NCBI GenBank assembly: GCA_030407315.1
Contig: JALQPE010002393.1
Span: forward strand, 1-64,000
Origin: Asparagopsis taxiformis
Taxonomy: Eukaryota; Rhodophyta; Florideophyceae; Bonnemaisoniales; Bonnemaisoniaceae
Direction: 5' to 3'
Length of the DNA: 64,000 nucleotides
The notes beneath the pieces were generated by a model. That model was given only the letters and a program-made list of their open reading frames with translations. It searched no databases and was not told the DNA's origin. The first letter of the stretch is position 1. Every line of letters starts with the position of its first letter. Below, piece after piece: positions 38,031-48,108 of this stretch. The translations under genes were made by a program, and so were the position numbers.

Positions 38031-40919
38031 TCAAATCAGTGTTCTTCGTCCACCGGGATGCCTGGAAATTTTGCTGTAGTGTGCAATGCGTAACACGCGT
38101 GGCTGTAGCGAAGTCGGTACGACAATCTGATGCTCACCCGATGCGGTTCGCAGAAGGATACCCTCTTCATCAACCATGAAGGACCGTTGGTTGACGTCAC
38201 CCTGCTCCATCTTTGACCGGATGCCTGTGCATAATGCATCGCGTTGCTGTTCCAGGAGGATCTCCGAATGAGTGATAGGGGTCAAGGCCGGTTCGGCGAT
38301 ACCCTCGGAGGCCAACAGAAGCTTGTCGGAGAATTCATACTCGTCAAGTATGTCCGAGGTCGAAGGTTCTTCGTCGTCAGCCGGTTCGGCAAGGGACACG
38401 CAAGGGTCCGTGGTGAAGCATGGGATCTCATCGTCGATGGGAGATATAGTCTCGCTGAATGTCTTCAGCCTTGACAAAGCATCGGCTTGAGTGTTCTTGA
38501 GCCCCTTCTTGTATTGAATCTCGAAGTCGAACTCACTGAGGCGGAGCCTCCACCGCATGAGTCTACCGGAAGGTTCGGATATTCCCATGAGCCATCTAAG
38601 GGATGCATGGTCGGAGTGTACCGTAAATTTCACTCCTTGTAAGTATGGGCGCAGGGTCTGCAGTGCCCATACAACAGCAAGGCACTCCTTTTCCGAAGTT
38701 GAGTAATTGCGTTCCGCAGGGTTCAATGAACGAGACCAGAACCCAATGGGTTTCCGGTCATCCTCTGGGTATTCCTGAAACAGGACGGCACCAATCTGGT
38801 GATCACTTGCGTCTGTATCGATGGAGAGTGGGAGACCCAAGCGTGGTAAAGCGAGCACAGGTGGGGATAGGATAGCCTGGACCAGGTTTGCGAAGGCTGC
38901 TGATTCAGCTTTACCGAACGGTTCCAGCTTAGTGGGCATGCCTTTCTTCAGTAAGGCGTTGAGTGGTCCAGCGATGCGAGCAAAGTTAGGGACGAACCGT
39001 CGGTAAACATTGTAAAGGCCGAGGAAGGACCTAAGCTCAGTCAGAGTGGTCGGATGCTGGACATCTCGAAGGCTCTTCGTATGGGCCTCGTTGATGGTGA
39101 GCCTACCAGGCTTGATTACATGTCCAAGGTATTTCACCGTATCGGTACACCACTCACACTTCCTTAGCTTGAGGGAGATGCCGGAACGGCGTAGGGTACC
39201 GAGTATCTTGTCGACATCCTTTATGTGTGTGTCAAAGTCCTTCGAGAAGATGATGATGTCATCGAGGTATACCAAACATGTACGCCATGCGTACCGATTG
39301 AGGAGTATGTCCAATGTTCTCTGGAACGTCGCAGGTGCATTCATAAGCCCGAAGGGCATTCGCTTAAAGCGGTATGTGCCTGCGTGGCTTGTGAAGGTTG
39401 TCTTGTCGCGATCCGCGGCCGCGACGGGTATCTGCCAGTATCCCCAGTTGGCATCCAGCGTGGAGAATATAGTGGCCTCTCCCAGGGAGTCGATGCAGTC
39501 ATCCATCCTTGGGAGGGGGTAAGTACTTCGGACTGTCATGGAGTTCAGCTTCCTGTAGTCAACACAGAATCGATACGATCCGTCGGCCTTCGGGGCGATC
39601 ACCACGGGTGAAGCCCACTCTGTTTCTGCGGGTTCAATGACATCGGCGTCAATCATCCTTCCAATTTCTTCTTCGACGAACCGTCGGCCTTGAGGACCGG
39701 TACGGTATGGGCGCTGCATAGAAGGCTGTGATCCAGGCTTGAGTTCGATTCGGTGATCCACCGCGTTGATCTTCCCAAGCTTCCCGTTCCAGAGCTCATC
39801 ATACTTGGTCAACATCTGACGGAAGCGTTCGCGATTCGCGATTGGGATATGTGAGAGGTCCAGTTGAGCCGCGGTAGGCTTTGAGGCATCAGTCCAGGAG
39901 TCGGACTTTCCGGTTTCCTCTGGGCTTTTCGCAACTGGTTGTCCTTCCGCAGTAGGGGATACCTGTGCCAGGTCTGGCGTCATGCCAACCACGTCGGCTA
40001 AGGAAAATGATGTCTCAGTAACCTGAGTCGGGTGTGGCAGTGCAACAGCGACATTCTGGTTCCTGACGATCCTTCGAGGGATGTCTGAGGTGTTTGCAAC
40101 AAGAATACGAAACGCGACATTGGGTAACACAGAAGCGATGCCATTGGCACAGGCAAGTGAGTGAAGCTCGAAGAGCTTCGGGAGTGGCTGGACAACAATA
40201 TTTCCATGACGTTTCGTCGATACCTTGACCCAGGCTTGAGACTGTGCCGGTACGGTGAGTGTTTCGGCAGCCTTGATATTCGGCGAGACTCTTCCACTTG
40301 TGTCGGGGTCTCGCATATCTTTTGGGAGAGGGGGACCGCTGCGTCTTGATGCGTTACGCAGTGGACGTCGAACGATCGGGACCGATGAACCATCGTCTAG
40401 CTCCACGATCTTTTGACTTGGGCGTATAGCGGAAACAAAACGGTCACAGAAATCAGCGCCTAGTATTGCTGGTGCAGCAAGGGTCTTACAGACAATGAAT
40501 TCGATTCGAGAAGAAAAATTTCCAAGCCGTACCGGCAATTTTATCGTACCCAGCAACTGAAGAGGCTTATTGTTGGCATCGCATATATCTGGTAAGGGAC
40601 CTTGACGGATGACCGCTTCGATACCATTCAGTTCGTCGCTGCGGATGAAGTTAGGGCCTGCACCAGTGTCCAATATGGAAAGAATACGACGAATCGTCGA
40701 AGTGCTTGACCCAATGTCCGTGTATACCTTATAGTTGCGACGGGTCAGGACAAAGATCCGATCTGGGTTCTTCGGTGACTTGACTCGATTCCATGGTCTT
40801 GTGAGGGAGTTGAAGGAAGGGCCATCATTATTCTTTCTAGTAATGATCTTCGGTACGAAGGGGGTGGAGTGGGAGGCGGCAGTGATTGTATCACTGTCCT
40901 TTGATGAGACCTCCCTCAT
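38031..40919 (-). CDS. pol: Gypsy-2 Pol: protease, RT, RNase H (partial)
   Basis: 962 residues from an ATG that overlaps the gag stop. An aspartic protease with intact ILDTGAGPNFI, an RT with YLDDIIIFSKDF and PFGLMNAPATFQRTLD, an RNase H with IDTDASDHQIGAVLF and DALSRL, then an integrase start where the frame ends at HPGGRRTLI, inside the HHCC region. There are no internal stops, so this part is well preserved. It lacks integrase and cannot move on its own. Usual Gypsy Pol is several hundred residues longer. Confidence 0.9.
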   Translation of the reverse strand: MREVSSKDSDTITAASHSTPFVPKIITRKNNDGPSFNSLTRPWNRVKSPKNPDRIFVLTRRNYKVYTDIGSSTSTIRRILSILDTGAGPNFIRSDELNGIEAVIRQGPLPDICDANNKPLQLLGTIKLPVRLGNFSSRIEFIVCKTLAAPAILGADFCDRFVSAIRPSQKIVELDDGSSVPIVRRPLRNASRRSGPPLPKDMRDPDTSGRVSPNIKAAETLTVPAQSQAWVKVSTKRHGNIVVQPLPKLFELHSLACANGIASVLPNVAFRILVANTSDIPRRIVRNQNVAVALPHPTQVTETSFSLADVVGMTPDLAQVSPTAEGQPVAKSPEETGKSDSWTDASKPTAAQLDLSHIPIANRERFRQMLTKYDELWNGKLGKINAVDHRIELKPGSQPSMQRPYRTGPQGRRFVEEEIGRMIDADVIEPAETEWASPVVIAPKADGSYRFCVDYRKLNSMTVRSTYPLPRMDDCIDSLGEATIFSTLDANWGYWQIPVAAADRDKTTFTSHAGTYRFKRMPFGLMNAPATFQRTLDILLNRYAWRTCLVYLDDIIIFSKDFDTHIKDVDKILGTLRRSGISLKLRKCEWCTDTVKYLGHVIKPGRLTINEAHTKSLRDVQHPTTLTELRSFLGLYNVYRRFVPNFARIAGPLNALLKKGMPTKLEPFGKAESAAFANLVQAILSPPVLALPRLGLPLSIDTDASDHQIGAVLFQEYPEDDRKPIGFWSRSLNPAERNYSTSEKECLAVVWALQTLRPYLQGVKFTVHSDHASLRWLMGISEPSGRLMRWRLRLSEFDFEIQYKKGLKNTQADALSRLKTFSETISPIDDEIPCFTTDPCVSLAEPADDEEPSTSDILDEYEFSDKLLLASEGIAEPALTPITHSEILLEQQRDALCTGIRSKMEQGDVNQRSFMVDEEGILLRTASGEHQIVVPTSLQPRVLRIAHYSKISRHPGGRRTLI

Positions 40920-40921
40920 TA
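40917..40921 (-). promoter_or_regulatory. TAATG stop-start junction of gag and pol
   Basis: On the minus strand the gag stop TAA and the pol ATG share one A (TAATG). This arrangement is used elsewhere for termination-reinitiation. It contrasts with the -1 frameshift design of Gypsy-1. Confidence 0.8.
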
Positions 40922-42946
40922 GTTTCCCGAATCGGGGGTGTCATTGGCAGTTGAATCCTGCCGGCTGTTATCCTTAGGATGTGAGCAGCCCATTACCGAA
41001 TGTGCTTTGGAAGGGTTACCCTTATCCTCTTGTGCCTGTTGATCCAGATTCAGGGCGGAGCGTACTCGGTGATACGATGTAGCCGGTACAGAGAGCTTCA
41101 AAGACGGAGAGAGGCTCTCGTAGTTGACCAGAACCTGGCGAATCTCGCGGAGTGGCAACACACATTGCGGGGATATGTGTCCCGGCTTGTAGCACTCGTG
41201 GCATATAATGTGCTGTGACCTCTGATCCAGAGACGGGTTACCATTACGGTTAACGGTAGGGGACTGACGATCAACCCATCCTGGGCGACTGCGGATACCC
41301 TGGGGCATGTGAGGGATCTTCGGAGCCTGCACCAACCGGTTAGCTTGATTGTTGATGAGAAGGGCAGGGTCCACCGACACCGATTCGGTAGGGTATGTAG
41401 TGGACGATCCGTCAACGAAGTGAACCCCATCTTGCATCATATTGACTTGATCCAAAGGGCTATGATCACTCCGAGTTGGATTGACATCGGAAGTGGATGA
41501 CGAATGGATGTCTTCGCTTGACTGAATCAGTCCAACTGTACGCAGCTTTGGACGGCTCTCATGTCTAGGGGAAAGTACAACTCGCTTGTCGCGTGCGCGA
41601 ACCGCGCTTCCTTCCGCTTCTGCATACTGCACAACGTCCAAATAAGTTGAACGGCGGTGTGACTCACGGTGTCGGGCGACAATAGTCCTGATCGCGGAGT
41701 TCAGGCCGTCGATGTATAGGGTGATGACTTCTTCCGGCGAGTGTACATTACCACAACGATTGATGGCCTGGTTCAGGCGTGTAGCATACTCGCGTTCCGA
41801 TTCATCGAGCTTCTGTCGCGTGTCGCGCAAATCGCTAATAGCGTTGCTAATGTGCTGTGACTGCGCATAGTTGCGGAGGAGGTATTGAACCGCTTCGGGC
41901 CAGCTGGAGACTCCACCTTCCTCAGGTGAAACCATCTCCACTCCTGATTCATATTGACTCTGGGCAAACCCGGAGAGGAAAGAAGGTAAGGCTATGAAAG
42001 CTTGTGCCTCCGACATCTCTTGGATATTTGCCTCTCGCACGAATCGTGCCAAGAAATCAAGGACCATGATGGGGTCTGATCCAGAAAAGTGATGCTTGCT
42101 CAACTTGAGTTCCATCCGCTTGATTAGGTCACGGACCTTACCGGTGCTACGAGAAGAGCGACCCTGCGATGTATCATTGAGACGGTAGGTTCGATACGAT
42201 AACACATCATCATAGAGAGGGTTGGTCGGCCGAATCTCTTTCAAACCGGCGAATCGCGGACCTATCTTTCGTGATGCTCCATGGGAGCGGCGGGTCTTAG
42301 GCGGACGATCGGGCTTCCTTGGGCGCATTATGAATGCATGTTCTTCTGATCCTGAGGACCGTGGTGAATTTTCCGATTCGGATGTCAACTCTGGAGAGTC
42401 ATAAGAACTGCGAGATACTCGCTGATGCTCGAGCTTCCGCGCACCGCGCTTGCTTTTCGATTCGAGTTTTGGCTTGACATCAGTGTGTACCCCACCATTG
42501 TTTATCTCCAAGGCTGACAGCCGGTCAGACACACGAGTGAACCGCATGTCCATTTCTTGGGCAAGGTTGTTACGACCTTCGAGGAGTTGGTTGACATCTT
42601 GTCGAAGCTCACGTATGTCTTTGTTAGCATCACTGCCTGACTTGTGCGCTTCGAGAACTGTAAGGCGGCCGGCGAGCTCGTTGATGACCGCAAAGGAGTT
42701 ACTCCGAATTGCTTCCAGTTCCTGGTTCAGCTTCTCAAATTCAGAAGCAAACATCTCCAGAACTTCATCGCGAAGGTTCTCGTTCATCTCATGACACTTC
42801 GCCATTGTGGCTAGTTCTGGACTACGGGCTGGTACAGCCGCGGATCCCAAGGCATCGTTCCGAGCTTCCAGTTTTCCAGTCGTCGAACCGACAGCAGATC
42901 CTGCTCGTGTCGAGGCTTTCGACGTTCCGGCCTTGGGCGGAACCAT
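40919..42946 (-). CDS. gag: Gypsy-2 Gag
   Basis: 675 residues from a clear ATG. Basic Ser-rich start, a coiled coil at about 60-155 (ASEFEKLNQELEAIRS; RELRQDVNQLLEGRN), a basic linker (RGARKLEHQRVSRSS), a capsid-type region (MVLDFLARFVREAN; LDESEREYATRLNQAINRC), and one zinc knuckle, CHECYKPGHISPQC (C-x2-C-x4-H-x4-C). Architecture equals Gypsy-1 Gag but sequence is diverged. The frame is intact and ends in the TAATG junction with pol. Confidence 0.9.
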   Translation of the reverse strand: MVPPKAGTSKASTRAGSAVGSTTGKLEARNDALGSAAVPARSPELATMAKCHEMNENLRDEVLEMFASEFEKLNQELEAIRSNSFAVINELAGRLTVLEAHKSGSDANKDIRELRQDVNQLLEGRNNLAQEMDMRFTRVSDRLSALEINNGGVHTDVKPKLESKSKRGARKLEHQRVSRSSYDSPELTSESENSPRSSGSEEHAFIMRPRKPDRPPKTRRSHGASRKIGPRFAGLKEIRPTNPLYDDVLSYRTYRLNDTSQGRSSRSTGKVRDLIKRMELKLSKHHFSGSDPIMVLDFLARFVREANIQEMSEAQAFIALPSFLSGFAQSQYESGVEMVSPEEGGVSSWPEAVQYLLRNYAQSQHISNAISDLRDTRQKLDESEREYATRLNQAINRCGNVHSPEEVITLYIDGLNSAIRTIVARHRESHRRSTYLDVVQYAEAEGSAVRARDKRVVLSPRHESRPKLRTVGLIQSSEDIHSSSTSDVNPTRSDHSPLDQVNMMQDGVHFVDGSSTTYPTESVSVDPALLINNQANRLVQAPKIPHMPQGIRSRPGWVDRQSPTVNRNGNPSLDQRSQHIICHECYKPGHISPQCVLPLREIRQVLVNYESLSPSLKLSVPATSYHRVRSALNLDQQAQEDKGNPSKAHSVMGCSHPKDNSRQDSTANDTPDSGN

Positions 42947-42974
42947 CTTGAGTATCAGATGAACTTGGTCAAGA

Positions 42975-42992
42975 TTCTAGGTCGAGAGACCA
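42975..42992 (-). promoter_or_regulatory. Primer binding site of Gypsy-2
   Basis: Identical over 18 nt to the Gypsy-1 site at 8514-8531 while flanking bases differ, which identifies both as tRNA-complementary primer sites. The LTR begins TGTAGTGC one base further on. Confidence 0.8.
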
Positions 42993-42993
42993 A

Positions 42994-43850
42994 TGTAGTG
43001 CAATGCCCGAGCTGTCGATTCGACTTAGGGTAGTGAGCCGATTCGGCTAAGCACCGCGAGGTGTTCGAGCCCTCCTGTCTCGGTAGTCAAGCTCAGGTTA
43101 GAGGTGGTAGAGCTAAGGCGGATCGCCTGCTTGACTGTGGGTTGTAAGGCCACACAGACGATACGTCGAGAATCTTGGTTCAAGTGATACTGCTATGCAG
43201 GTGAGAGGTTGGCTTGTCAGGCCAACCCTAAAGGGGTATAAGGGATGGCGCAACACTGGATCAGTGGTACACTGAAGCGGTAGTGTGTGACGGTGATACG
43301 CCGGATGTCAGCTGACACTTAGTGTGTGAGGGGAGTGACCAACGGTCGAGAAGGAGAAGAAGGGGAGCTGATACAGCGTGAATGGTGGTCCACCAAGTAG
43401 GCGAGGGTACCAGGTAGGGGGAAAAGGGTGAGAGGGCACGTGTACCACTGGTGGCACGTGCAGGGAAGAGACCCTGAAAGGGCAGAGGAGAAGCTGATAC
43501 AGCGAGATGGCGATGCCAGAGGCGCTGGTACAGCGGTAAGAGTAAGGCCTGACTTGTGCCACGCACTATAGCCACAGGCGGAGTAGGCAAACAGTTACTG
43601 CGATCCGCAGGATGGGAGCGAAGCGACACGGTCAGGTCCGGTGGTACACCAAGAGGCCGAAGACTCCTGATAGAGGGGCACGCGCGCCACAGGCTGCGCG
43701 TGGTAAGGGATAATGCTGATACAGCGGGTGGAGTGCCAAGGGCAAGCGCTGGATCAGCGACGAACGGGTACCGGAAGGGTGCCAAGTACTATAGCCAAGG
43801 GAGAAGCAGGCTGACTCAGACGGCGAAACGCACCTTGGGAGCAAAATGAC
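42994..43850 (-). repeat. Probable 5' LTR of Gypsy-2 with palindromic motif array
   Basis: Starts TGTAGTGCAATGCC after the primer site. From about 43,250 to 43,760 it holds scattered copies of a near-palindrome of the type GCTG(A/G)TACAGCG (near 43,369, 43,492, 43,524, 43,711) and GCTGGATCAGCG, plus GGTACCA/GGTACAC words. These could be regulatory repeats in U3. The outer LTR end could not be fixed because the second LTR is missing. Confidence 0.5.
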
Positions 43851-44896
43851 AACCGAACTTCCGGTGCTTTACAATCGAAGAACTGGGCGATCCGCCGTAA
43901 AATAAATACTATGTTAAAGCACGGTGGCTAGCCCTAAGTGAACTTCTACGGTTGTCGGGGGATAGGCTAAATAATGGTACAGTAGGGCGGTCGGAAAAAC
44001 CCTAAGTGGGTTGCATGGCCAGCGCGGTCCACGCAGTGTGAGTGTGCTGTACAACAGTTAGTGTCAGTGTACATAAAAGTGTACCACTGGTTACACGTGT
44101 GTTGTGCCCAGTGATTCACTGTGGTGCGAAAAATTAGACCACTTATGAAAAATAAAACTTGACAATAAATTACGAATTTTGCGACATTACACGTCGTGCA
44201 GGCGTACCGCCACGTGGTATTGCACCACACGCTCGTAGCGCAATACGGGACGAGTCCCACACTTTCCGCTTCCATTTTCAGTGCGGTCGGAAATATTCGA
44301 CCAGCATAACATGGTGATTCCTCCTCGGTCTACAACCATCATCTATGTAGACTTGATATCATCCAAATCGTACTACTGTGTCACAAAGAGTAGTAACGTA
44401 TGAGAATTCCTATGAATTAGTTGCTATGATAGTGGTAAAGATGTTAAACATGTTAGCTACATTGGTATAGAAAGTTTATTAGTGAATAGTAGAATTATTT
44501 GAGCAGTTTACTCCCATCAACTCTCTGTACACACATTCCGTCACAATCTCTGCCATCCTTCCAGTACCTGAACATCCGCAACATCATGTGGCTCAACGCG
44601 TTATCACAATGCGCAGTACGTTGTAGTCGTCTATAGTGAGTAGGCGAAAACTCATCGCGACTGTGTGCAGCGCTTCATCACGCGGACGACAAACGGGATC
44701 TCAATGCGCTTGGCTTTGCCTGTGTTGACTCCACACTGTCTATCTCCAGCATCACCACACTCCTGTTGATGCTCCCCTCGACGACTCCGCAATATCTGTG
44801 CAATCGCCCAGTCATCTCCACTTCGCAGTGCATGTGATCATCGACTATCGCTGCAGACCGCTCCTTCGACCACTACTCTTGCAGACACAGAGCACC
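43851..44896. other. No gene seen; transition to gene island
   Basis: Non-coding sequence of intermediate GC. No repeat partner, tRNA or convincing frame was recognised. Confidence 0.35.
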
Positions 44897-45367
44897 ATGA
44901 CGTCGTGTAGTACGCCATACAACACACCCATTCCCACGATGATTACGATCGTGAACATAGCTCCCATGTACTCAATAACCCAATACACGGCCTACTGCCT
45001 ACTGCACATCACATTCCAATCCTTACGTAAAACACATGGTTACACACTCTTTTCCCTCTACTCCTCGTCACTCCTCTACACCGCTGTCCCACACATCACA
45101 GCCATCCTCTCACTCCAGACGCACCTGGAACACCTTCTCACTACTCCTCCCCCATCTCGCCCCACCGCCACCACCTTCGCCTCAAACTCCCGCCCAAATA
45201 CCAGCGACCCCCACGCAATGTACATGAGTACAATCATACCCCTAATTCCGATCCCCCAAAACGCATACGGAGCTTCAACCTCCTTCCTCACCCACCTCCC
45301 GTTCAGGTATTGCCGCACCTCCCAGAGTAAACGTCGCATAGCTCTGTTTGGACAGATGTCCTTTTAA
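44897..45367 (+). CDS. Hypothetical protein with hydrophobic segments
   Basis: A 156-codon frame starting MTSCSTPYNT. Hydrophobic stretches at MITIVNIAPMYSITQYTAYC and SLYSSSLLYTAVPHITAIL suggest membrane segments, followed by a Pro/Thr-rich part and a basic end. The APMYSIT stretch faintly recalls TMEM184/OST-alpha proteins, but too little matches for an assignment. No TATA box was found upstream. It could be chance or a decayed gene. Confidence 0.3.
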   Translation: MTSCSTPYNTPIPTMITIVNIAPMYSITQYTAYCLLHITFQSLRKTHGYTLFSLYSSSLLYTAVPHITAILSLQTHLEHLLTTPPPSRPTATTFASNSRPNTSDPHAMYMSTIIPLIPIPQNAYGASTSFLTHLPFRYCRTSQSKRRIALFGQMSF

Positions 45368-46499
45368 TTTCCGTGACTCTCGCGTTATGAAATTGTCACA
45401 AAAGTTTGTGACTGCAGGATTTTCGGGGACTTTCTGAAATAAACGCAAGATTAGTTTCAGGAATCACCCAAAACTTTCTAATGGTAGATTTGGACGATTC
45501 AGTAGACCGCTTGCGTGTGCTGAATATGCGCTTCTGTAGCATTCATCATTTTCAAGTTGAATTTGAAATTCAACCGGAAAGGTCGTACTGGACCTGTCTG
45601 CATCAGTCCATCTTGTCCAATCGACCGAAATTTCCGGACCGGACCGGACTTTAAATTTGGTAGGAGGGACAGAGTCACAGACTGGTTTATCACATGTCGA
45701 TTACCGTCGAGGGTGGATCGGACCGCAGTCCTCAAAAATCGTATGAGGTTGCTCCAACAGCGAACCAAGGGCAGCAAGACCGTTCCGGACTGTGGCTCGT
45801 TCAGACCGTGCGCAGGCCTACTGGTCAGTGAACACTCCGGGCGCAACGCAGAGCTAATGTACAACGCAAGTTGGACCCTGTGGTGTTGCTCGGTTGCGTA
45901 TATTCCAAGGCACGGCAGCAATTATTGTAGTCTCACCGTCTCCAGCAGTCTACTGCTTTGACACCTTTCGCGCCGAACACCACTGCCAAATTCCTTTCCA
46001 TCTCTCCACTCGCACCCGCGTGCTATCCGGCTCCTACCACTGCTACCCATGGGATACCCAATGCCCGACACGCGCGCTCTCACTACCGTCCTACGACACA
46101 TCCCAACGATTTGCGCTTAGATCGCGATTCCATCCACTCGGCAAAGGACATGTACAGGGAGCGTGAACGGCGACATCTTCATCCAATGCATGTCGACGTC
46201 TATTATATGTCGATGAATCGCATGGTCAAACATGGATAGAGCCTGATGTCATGACATATTCACATGCAGACATAGACTCGATAACATGCACAACGTCCAT
46301 TGGTGTCGAACGGGCGAATGCTGCTGATTACTGATCCTGGCATAATATTATAGCTGAACTTCATGTTGAGTCTTGCGCTGCGCAGAGATCCATGTCTAGG
46401 ATGCGGAGCTGAATCAAGCGGCTACATGCGAGCCTATGAAATACGCCACCTGTCTAGCGCTAACCATGAATACCAGGAAACAGACAGCAACAGCCCTGT
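45368..46499. other. No gene supported
   Basis: Short frames on both strands without family resemblance or promoter signals. Downstream flank of the minus-strand gene that follows. Confidence 0.35.
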
Positions 46500-46988
46500 T
46501 CATTCCACTAGTATATTCGCGCTTCGAGATGGAATTAGCAGCTCCGAACCGTAGAATGTGGTTGTAAAGCTTGAATGGGAAGCACATCTTCCTAGACAAA
46601 TTACTGCAGAGAAATGCAGCAGAAACGACGCATCCCAGCTTTTCATTCCCGTTACGGTGCAATACATCGACATGAAGACGAGTAATCCAACCGCGTCCAA
46701 TGAACGGAATACATGCCATCGCCGCCAAAATTTCCCCGTTATGTCTGGACATTGTAGGGGCGGGTTGGCCGTCAACTGTGTACCAAGGCTTTCTCGGAAA
46801 CGAAGTAAATCGATGACGAGACTCCTAGAGGAAATGAGGTGCACCGTCAGAGGCGCACTGCTTCGGTCTCGCAATTCCCACAAGTCACATGCCTCTTTCC
46901 CCATCGCACGACGCCATTTCCTCAACGCGTTCCACTCGAGTCGACTGAAAATTTGACAATTTTCGCGCGATTTGTACGATTCCGACAT
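46500..46988 (-). CDS. Hypothetical protein, possible membrane protein
   Basis: 162 residues from an ATG (MSESYKSREN). A charged N-terminal half (EWNALRKWRRAMGKEACDLW) is followed by a hydrophobic stretch (AVGLLVFMSMYCTVTGM; FLLHFSAVICLG) that could be one or two membrane segments. No family recognised. Support comes from a clear TATA box about 100 nt upstream on the same strand, the same spacing as in the two decarboxylase genes of this island. Possible introns were not detected. Confidence 0.4.
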   Translation of the reverse strand: MSESYKSRENCQIFSRLEWNALRKWRRAMGKEACDLWELRDRSSAPLTVHLISSRSLVIDLLRFRESLGTQLTANPPLQCPDITGKFWRRWHVFRSLDAVGLLVFMSMYCTVTGMKSWDASFLLHFSAVICLGRCASHSSFTTTFYGSELLIPSRSANILVE

Positions 46989-47085
46989 TAATATTCACGG
47001 CCCATGATCTCGGTCTCCGGACTACCGGCACGCGAGTTGATCGCAGCTCGTCCACCGTTGGATTGAATTCCGTCGCAGGGTGACG

Positions 47086-47093
47086 TTTTTATA
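47086..47093 (-). promoter_or_regulatory. TATA box
   Basis: TATAAAAA on the minus strand, about 98 nt before the ATG at 46,988. Spacing matches the TATA boxes at 56,377 and 59,603. Confidence 0.55.
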
Positions 47094-47714
47094 CCGCCCT
47101 GTGATGCTTACCGCAACTGCATCCCGAGTTCACCGCATCTCGAGTTCACCGCATCCCGATCCACCGACAACCCGGCTCAGGTATCAATCTGTGTGGTTCC
47201 TTGTATATGACTGATTCGGATGCAAGTCGAGGTGAGTCTTTTAATTCAGTTCTCGACTCGGGCATTACAAGCGGCCAACTTGTTCCCAATCATACCTGGT
47301 AGGGTTTTTTTGCCATGAGAGGGGAGCCAACATGGGAAACATTCACTGGATGACATGCGAAATGTACGGAGCGATTTGGTCGTCAAATGTTGCGTCGTCT
47401 TCTCATCCATGATTGGATTTCCCGCATGACCTCAAGTGGCATCTAAAAACAGTGTCCAGGAGTATGAGATGTTCATCGCGTCCAACAGTGATTCCTGAAT
47501 TGTATCAATTCCAAGTTTGGTGCACCACTCATAGACTGTCAACTTGAAAACATCCATGCATGCTGTTGTGAGCGATGCAACTTCTATGCATAGGCGTTGC
47601 ATGATTTGAGCACACTGTACAGTTACGTTGATTGCGTCACGCGTTCGTCATTTGACAAACATGTCGTACGAAGTTCTCGTCATCTGCCACACTATCTCGC
47701 CGCCATTTTGGAAT

Positions 47715-47722
47715 TTATAAGA
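47715..47722 (+). promoter_or_regulatory. TATA-like box
   Basis: TTTATAAG 57 nt before the ATG at 47,779. Confidence 0.45.
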
Positions 47723-47778
47723 GCGGAGAGAAGCGAGGATTCAGCAGACAATGTGGATGGGTCGTAACAGCAATCGCC

Positions 47779-48108
47779 ATGGATGAAAATATATTCGCAA
47801 CACCCCCCGATCAGGTCTTGTCGTGGCCTACGGACGCTCCTGCAGCGCCAAGACTAGAACCTTCTCAAGACATTCCAGATTTACCTGCGCTGCAATTACC
47901 GCCGAGCATCGCAAACGTCCGTCCGTGGATGGGTTTCCGAATCCGTCCGTTCGTTTTCACGATGATTTGGAGATTTCTTGGTTGTCCGATGCGATGGCTT
48001 AGAAGACAGGTGAGACGCTCTTTGATTTGGACTGCGTGTGAACGGGCAATCCATTCTATGATGGAGAAACTTGGTCTCATTGGTGGAGAGGAGTACTGGG
48101 AGGATTGA
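47779..48108 (+). CDS. Small hypothetical protein
   Basis: 109 residues from an ATG (MDENIFATPP). A Pro-rich acidic N-terminal half, then a basic aromatic stretch (FRIRPFVFTMIWRFLGCPMR) that could be amphipathic or membrane-associated, and an acidic end (GGEEYWED). No family recognised. The TATA-like box upstream is modest support. Confidence 0.4.
   Translation: MDENIFATPPDQVLSWPTDAPAAPRLEPSQDIPDLPALQLPPSIANVRPWMGFRIRPFVFTMIWRFLGCPMRWLRRQVRRSLIWTACERAIHSMMEKLGLIGGEEYWED

Larger units (their letters stand above)
38031..43850 (-). mobile_element. Gypsy-2: Ty3/Gypsy element truncated in integrase
   Basis: A second LTR retrotransposon on the minus strand, distinct in sequence and base composition from Gypsy-1. 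It has LTR sequence from 42,994 rightwards, the same primer binding site as Gypsy-1, gag, and pol up to the start of the integrase zinc finger. The remaining integrase, any chromodomain and the 3' LTR are absent to the left, where block B sequence begins. The right boundary is uncertain. Confidence 0.9.
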
